From the NCBI GenBank assembly GCA_910588615.1, contig CAJUOI010000045.1, positions 1-7,028 on the forward strand: a stretch of DNA of 7,028 bases. Reading direction: 5' to 3'. How positions within the stretch are numbered: the first letter of the stretch is position 1; every line of letters begins with the position of its first letter. The notes beneath the pieces were generated by a model. The model was not told the DNA's origin and searched no databases. It was given only the letters and a program-made list of their open reading frames with translations. Of the stretch, positions 5,911 through 7,028 are shown piece by piece. This DNA is from an uncultured Christensenellaceae bacterium. Its GTDB lineage: Bacteria; Bacillota; Clostridia; Christensenellales; Borkfalkiaceae. Made by a program: the position numbers and the translations under genes.

Positions 5911-6337
5911 CTGCTTCCGCCTTCGCGCCGAAGTCCTTCCTCATCGTTACCGTCGTACCCGCCCCCGTAGCCGAACGGACGGCAAAATCGTCCATAAACG
6001 TCTGCATGATGGTAAAGCCCATTCCCGAACGCTCCTCTCCCGCCAACGTAGTAAAAAAAGGCTGCTGCGCCTCGGCAACGTCTTCGATTCCCCTTCCGCT
6101 GTCGGAAATTTCGATATGTAGGCTGTTTCCGTCCGTTTTACAGTTAAGTACGATCCACCCTTCGTCGCCGCGGTAGCCGTGTACGATGGCATTGGTTACC
6201 GCCTCCGAAACGGCAGTTTTAATATCCGAAATTTCGCTTAAACTCGGATTCAGCGGCAAAACAAACGCCGCTACGGCGTTGCGCGCAAAAATTTCGTTTT
6301 CCGAACGGGATAAAAATTTCAGTTGCATTTCGTTCAT
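5900..6337 (-). CDS. spoIIAB: Anti-sigma F factor and SpoIIAA kinase SpoIIAB
   Basis: SpoIIAB holds SigF inactive as a dimer and phosphorylates SpoIIAA with ATP; dephosphorylated SpoIIAA displaces SigF. The 145-residue protein is a small GHKL ATPase of usual length. It has NEIFAR with R19 (partner-binding Arg in the family), the N box SEAVTNAIVHGY at 44-55 with catalytic E45 and Mg-binding N49, the G1 box DSGRGI at 79-84, the PFFTT ATP-lid region at 93-97 and the G2 box RSGMGF at 103-108. All catalytic residues are intact. AGGTGA at 6346-6341 overlaps the spoIIAA stop and lies just before the ATG. The end overlaps sigF by 11 bp, which keeps inhibitor and sigma factor synthesis matched. The order and overlap are those of the classical spoIIA operon. 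Confidence 0.96.
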   Translation of the reverse strand: MNEMQLKFLSRSENEIFARNAVAAFVLPLNPSLSEISDIKTAVSEAVTNAIVHGYRGDEGWIVLNCKTDGNSLHIEISDSGRGIEDVAEAQQPFFTTLAGEERSGMGFTIMQTFMDDFAVRSATGAGTTVTMRKDFGAKAEADAR

Positions 6338-6340
6338 ATA

Positions 6341-6346
6341 TCACCT
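6341..6346 (-). promoter_or_regulatory. Ribosome binding site of spoIIAB, overlapping the spoIIAA stop
   Basis: AGGTGA (6346-6341 on the minus strand) shares bases with the TAG stop of spoIIAA (6347-6345) and sits close before the ATG at 6337. The layout suggests ribosomes finishing spoIIAA reinitiate on spoIIAB. Confidence 0.7.
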
Positions 6347-6653
6347 AAATCTTGGGCATAAGGGAATAAATCCCGCTCAGTTCGAGAATTTTGTCCGCAT
6401 TCGCATTGGGGTTTTCAAGACACATATCCATACCGTACTTCTGCAATCTTTTATATCTTCCGATCAAAAACCCGATACCCGTCGAATCCATAAATTTAAC
6501 ACCCGCCAGATTGAAAATTGCACGCGAAAGCCCCGCATTGTCGTCTATCGCACTGTCTGCTTCCTCCCGCACCTTCGACACGGAATGCTCGTCCAATTCT
6601 CCCGTCATATAAACGTACAAATCGTCACCCCTGCGGTTCATTTTCAGTTCCAT
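6345..6653 (-). CDS. spoIIAA: Anti-sigma F factor antagonist SpoIIAA
   Basis: SpoIIAA is the STAS-domain switch protein that binds SpoIIAB and frees SigF in the forespore. SpoIIAB phosphorylates it on serine and SpoIIE reactivates it by dephosphorylation. The 102-residue product is one STAS domain: MTGELDEHS at 16-24 is the conserved early loop, and FMDSTGIGFLIGRYK around 54-68 carries the phospho-acceptor, by alignment S57 in the D-S-T/S-G motif. LSGIYSLMP near the end is the last conserved stretch. It stops about 15 residues short of the Bacillus protein, missing only the C-terminal tail. A strong GGAGG ribosome binding site (6665-6661) lies 7 nt before the ATG. It is the first gene of the operon, with spoIIAB 7 bp downstream. 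Confidence 0.95.
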   Translation of the reverse strand: MELKMNRRGDDLYVYMTGELDEHSVSKVREEADSAIDDNAGLSRAIFNLAGVKFMDSTGIGFLIGRYKRLQKYGMDMCLENPNANADKILELSGIYSLMPKI

Positions 6654-6660
6654 TGTCGCC

Positions 6661-6665
6661 CCTCC
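6661..6665 (-). promoter_or_regulatory. Ribosome binding site of spoIIAA
   Basis: GGAGG on the minus strand lies 7 nt before the ATG at 6653, the best ribosome binding site in this operon. Confidence 0.8.
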
Positions 6666-6687
6666 GCTACGTTTGTATCATAGAAAA

Positions 6688-6696
6688 ATTGTAACA
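6688..6696 (-). promoter_or_regulatory. Possible extended -10 promoter of the spoIIA operon
   Basis: On the minus strand TGTTACAAT is an extended -10 element ending 34 bp before the spoIIAA ATG. No good -35 box lies 16-18 bp further upstream. In Bacillus this operon uses sigma-H, whose -10 contains GAAT; no GAAT occurs on the minus strand between 6654 and 6780. The true promoter is therefore uncertain. Confidence 0.3.
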
Positions 6697-6698
6697 TA

Positions 6699-6834
6699 CA
6701 ACGCTTGACGAAATTTGTCTGAAACAGAGAAAGCGTATCCGTTTTCGTCGAAAAAATTTTGTACTGAATTTTTAGAAATCACGCAAAAAACACTTGACTT
6801 TTTTCGCTATTTATAATATGATAATCAAGCGTTG
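6699..6834. repeat. 10-bp inverted repeat flanking the spoIIA-tRNA divergent region
   Basis: CAACGCTTGA (6699-6708) and TCAAGCGTTG (6825-6834) are exact reverse complements 116 bp apart, one next to each divergent promoter. The core CAAGCGTTG also occurs at 720-728, in the leader of the oxidoreductase gene. It may be a binding site or a shared start-region sequence; no known regulator is assigned. Confidence 0.45.
6794..6822 (+). promoter_or_regulatory. Promoter of the tRNA gene cluster
   Basis: TTGACT (6794-6799) and TATGAT (6817-6822) are separated by 17 bp, giving a start near 6829, about 25 nt before the first tRNA. A perfect TATAAT at 6812-6817 lies only 12 bp from the -35 box, too close to pair with it. 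The same TTGACT -35 box serves the oxidoreductase promoter. Confidence 0.6.
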
Positions 6835-6853
6835 CGGTTGTTCCCGTATTTAC

Positions 6854-6930
6854 GGGCCTTTAGCTCAGTTGGTTAGAGCTGCCGGCTCATAACCGGCTGG
6901 TCCGCGGTTCGAGTCCGTGAAGGCCCACCA
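6854..6930 (+). tRNA. tRNA with CAT anticodon (elongator Met, or Ile2 read by lysidine)
   Basis: A full cloverleaf can be drawn: acceptor GGGCCTT/AAGGCCC, D-arm GCTC...GAGC, anticodon stem GCCGG/CCGGC with loop CTCATAA (anticodon at 6888-6890), and T-stem CGCGG/CCGTG with loop TTCGAGT. Discriminator A and an encoded CCA follow. It is not the initiator: position 1 pairs with 72 and the anticodon stem lacks three G-C pairs in the initiator arrangement. Acceptor pairs C4-G69 and C5-G68 are features favoured by the lysidine synthase TilS, so tRNA-Ile2 cannot be excluded. The overall sequence resembles genes usually labelled tRNA-Met in Clostridia. Confidence 0.93.
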
Positions 6931-6967
6931 CTTTCAAGGAATCGCGGGAAGCTCCACGCAATATTTT

Positions 6968-7028
6968 GGCCCGATAGCTCAGTTGGTTAGAGCGCCAGCC
7001 TGTCACGCTGGAGGTCGACGGTTCGAGC
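6968..7028 (+). tRNA. tRNA-Asp (GTC), 3' end cut by the window edge
   Basis: The visible 61 nt give acceptor strand GGCCCGA, a TA linker, D-arm GCTC...GAGC, anticodon stem CCAGC/GCTGG with loop CTGTCAC (anticodon GTC at 7002-7004) and the start of the T-arm, GACGGTTCGAGC. About 16 nt, including the 3' acceptor strand, lie beyond the window. It follows the previous tRNA by 37 bp on the same strand, with no promoter or terminator seen between, so the two are probably one transcript and the cluster may continue. Confidence 0.92.

Noticed and set aside
6186..6683. 165-codon plus-strand frame opposite spoIIAA and spoIIAB
   Set aside because: It is antisense to two well-identified genes and has no domain, ribosome binding site or plausible product.
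1..7028. CRISPR arrays, insertion sequences, phage genes or toxin-antitoxin pairs
   Set aside because: I looked for regularly spaced repeats, transposase-like frames with terminal repeats and small gene pairs on both strands, and found none. Apart from the relic and the short repeats, the window is ordinary chromosome.

Overview
The window looks like chromosome from an anaerobic, endospore-forming Firmicute of the Clostridia type. The evidence is a single-chain pyruvate:ferredoxin oxidoreductase, a complete spoIIAA-spoIIAB-sigF sporulation operon, strong GGAGG-type ribosome binding sites and consensus sigma-A promoters. Coding GC is moderate, intergenic DNA is AT-rich, and the tRNA-Met-like gene encodes its own CCA end. 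I cannot name a genus from this sequence.

Layout, left to right. Positions 1-276 carry no gene but hold two strong hairpins, one of them a clear leftward terminator. Positions 277-448 (minus) are a relic that joins the first ~36 residues of a PnuC-type nicotinamide riboside transporter to its last ~22 residues in another frame. Its promoter, ribosome binding site and terminator all still look usable. Positions 449-778 hold its leader, an AT-rich tandem and palindromic repeat, and the divergent promoter of the next gene. Positions 779-4315 (plus) encode the oxidoreductase. A rho-independent terminator follows, then a 209-residue iron-sulfur flavoprotein-like oxidoreductase (4388-5017, plus). 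A 19-bp stem bidirectional terminator at 5025-5065 separates it from the convergent sporulation operon. Beside it lie about 120 bp of non-coding DNA that resembles a small dispersed repeat with tRNA T-arm-like ends. The spoIIA operon occupies 5188-6653 on the minus strand. A divergent promoter region follows, then a tRNA with a CAT anticodon and the first 61 nt of a tRNA-Asp cut by the window end.

How the genes fit together. The oxidoreductase splits pyruvate to acetyl-CoA and CO2 and puts the electrons on ferredoxin or flavodoxin. The downstream flavoprotein has the compact cysteine spacing of ferredoxin-dependent iron-sulfur flavoproteins, so the pair may share an electron carrier; that link is inference. 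The sporulation trio is the standard partner-switching module that controls the first forespore sigma factor. I see no new defence, mobile or biosynthetic system. The observations most worth checking are the pnuC relic and its deletion junction, a 9-bp motif repeated in three promoter regions, the repeat-like block next to sigF, and a cysteine-rich stretch in the oxidoreductase.
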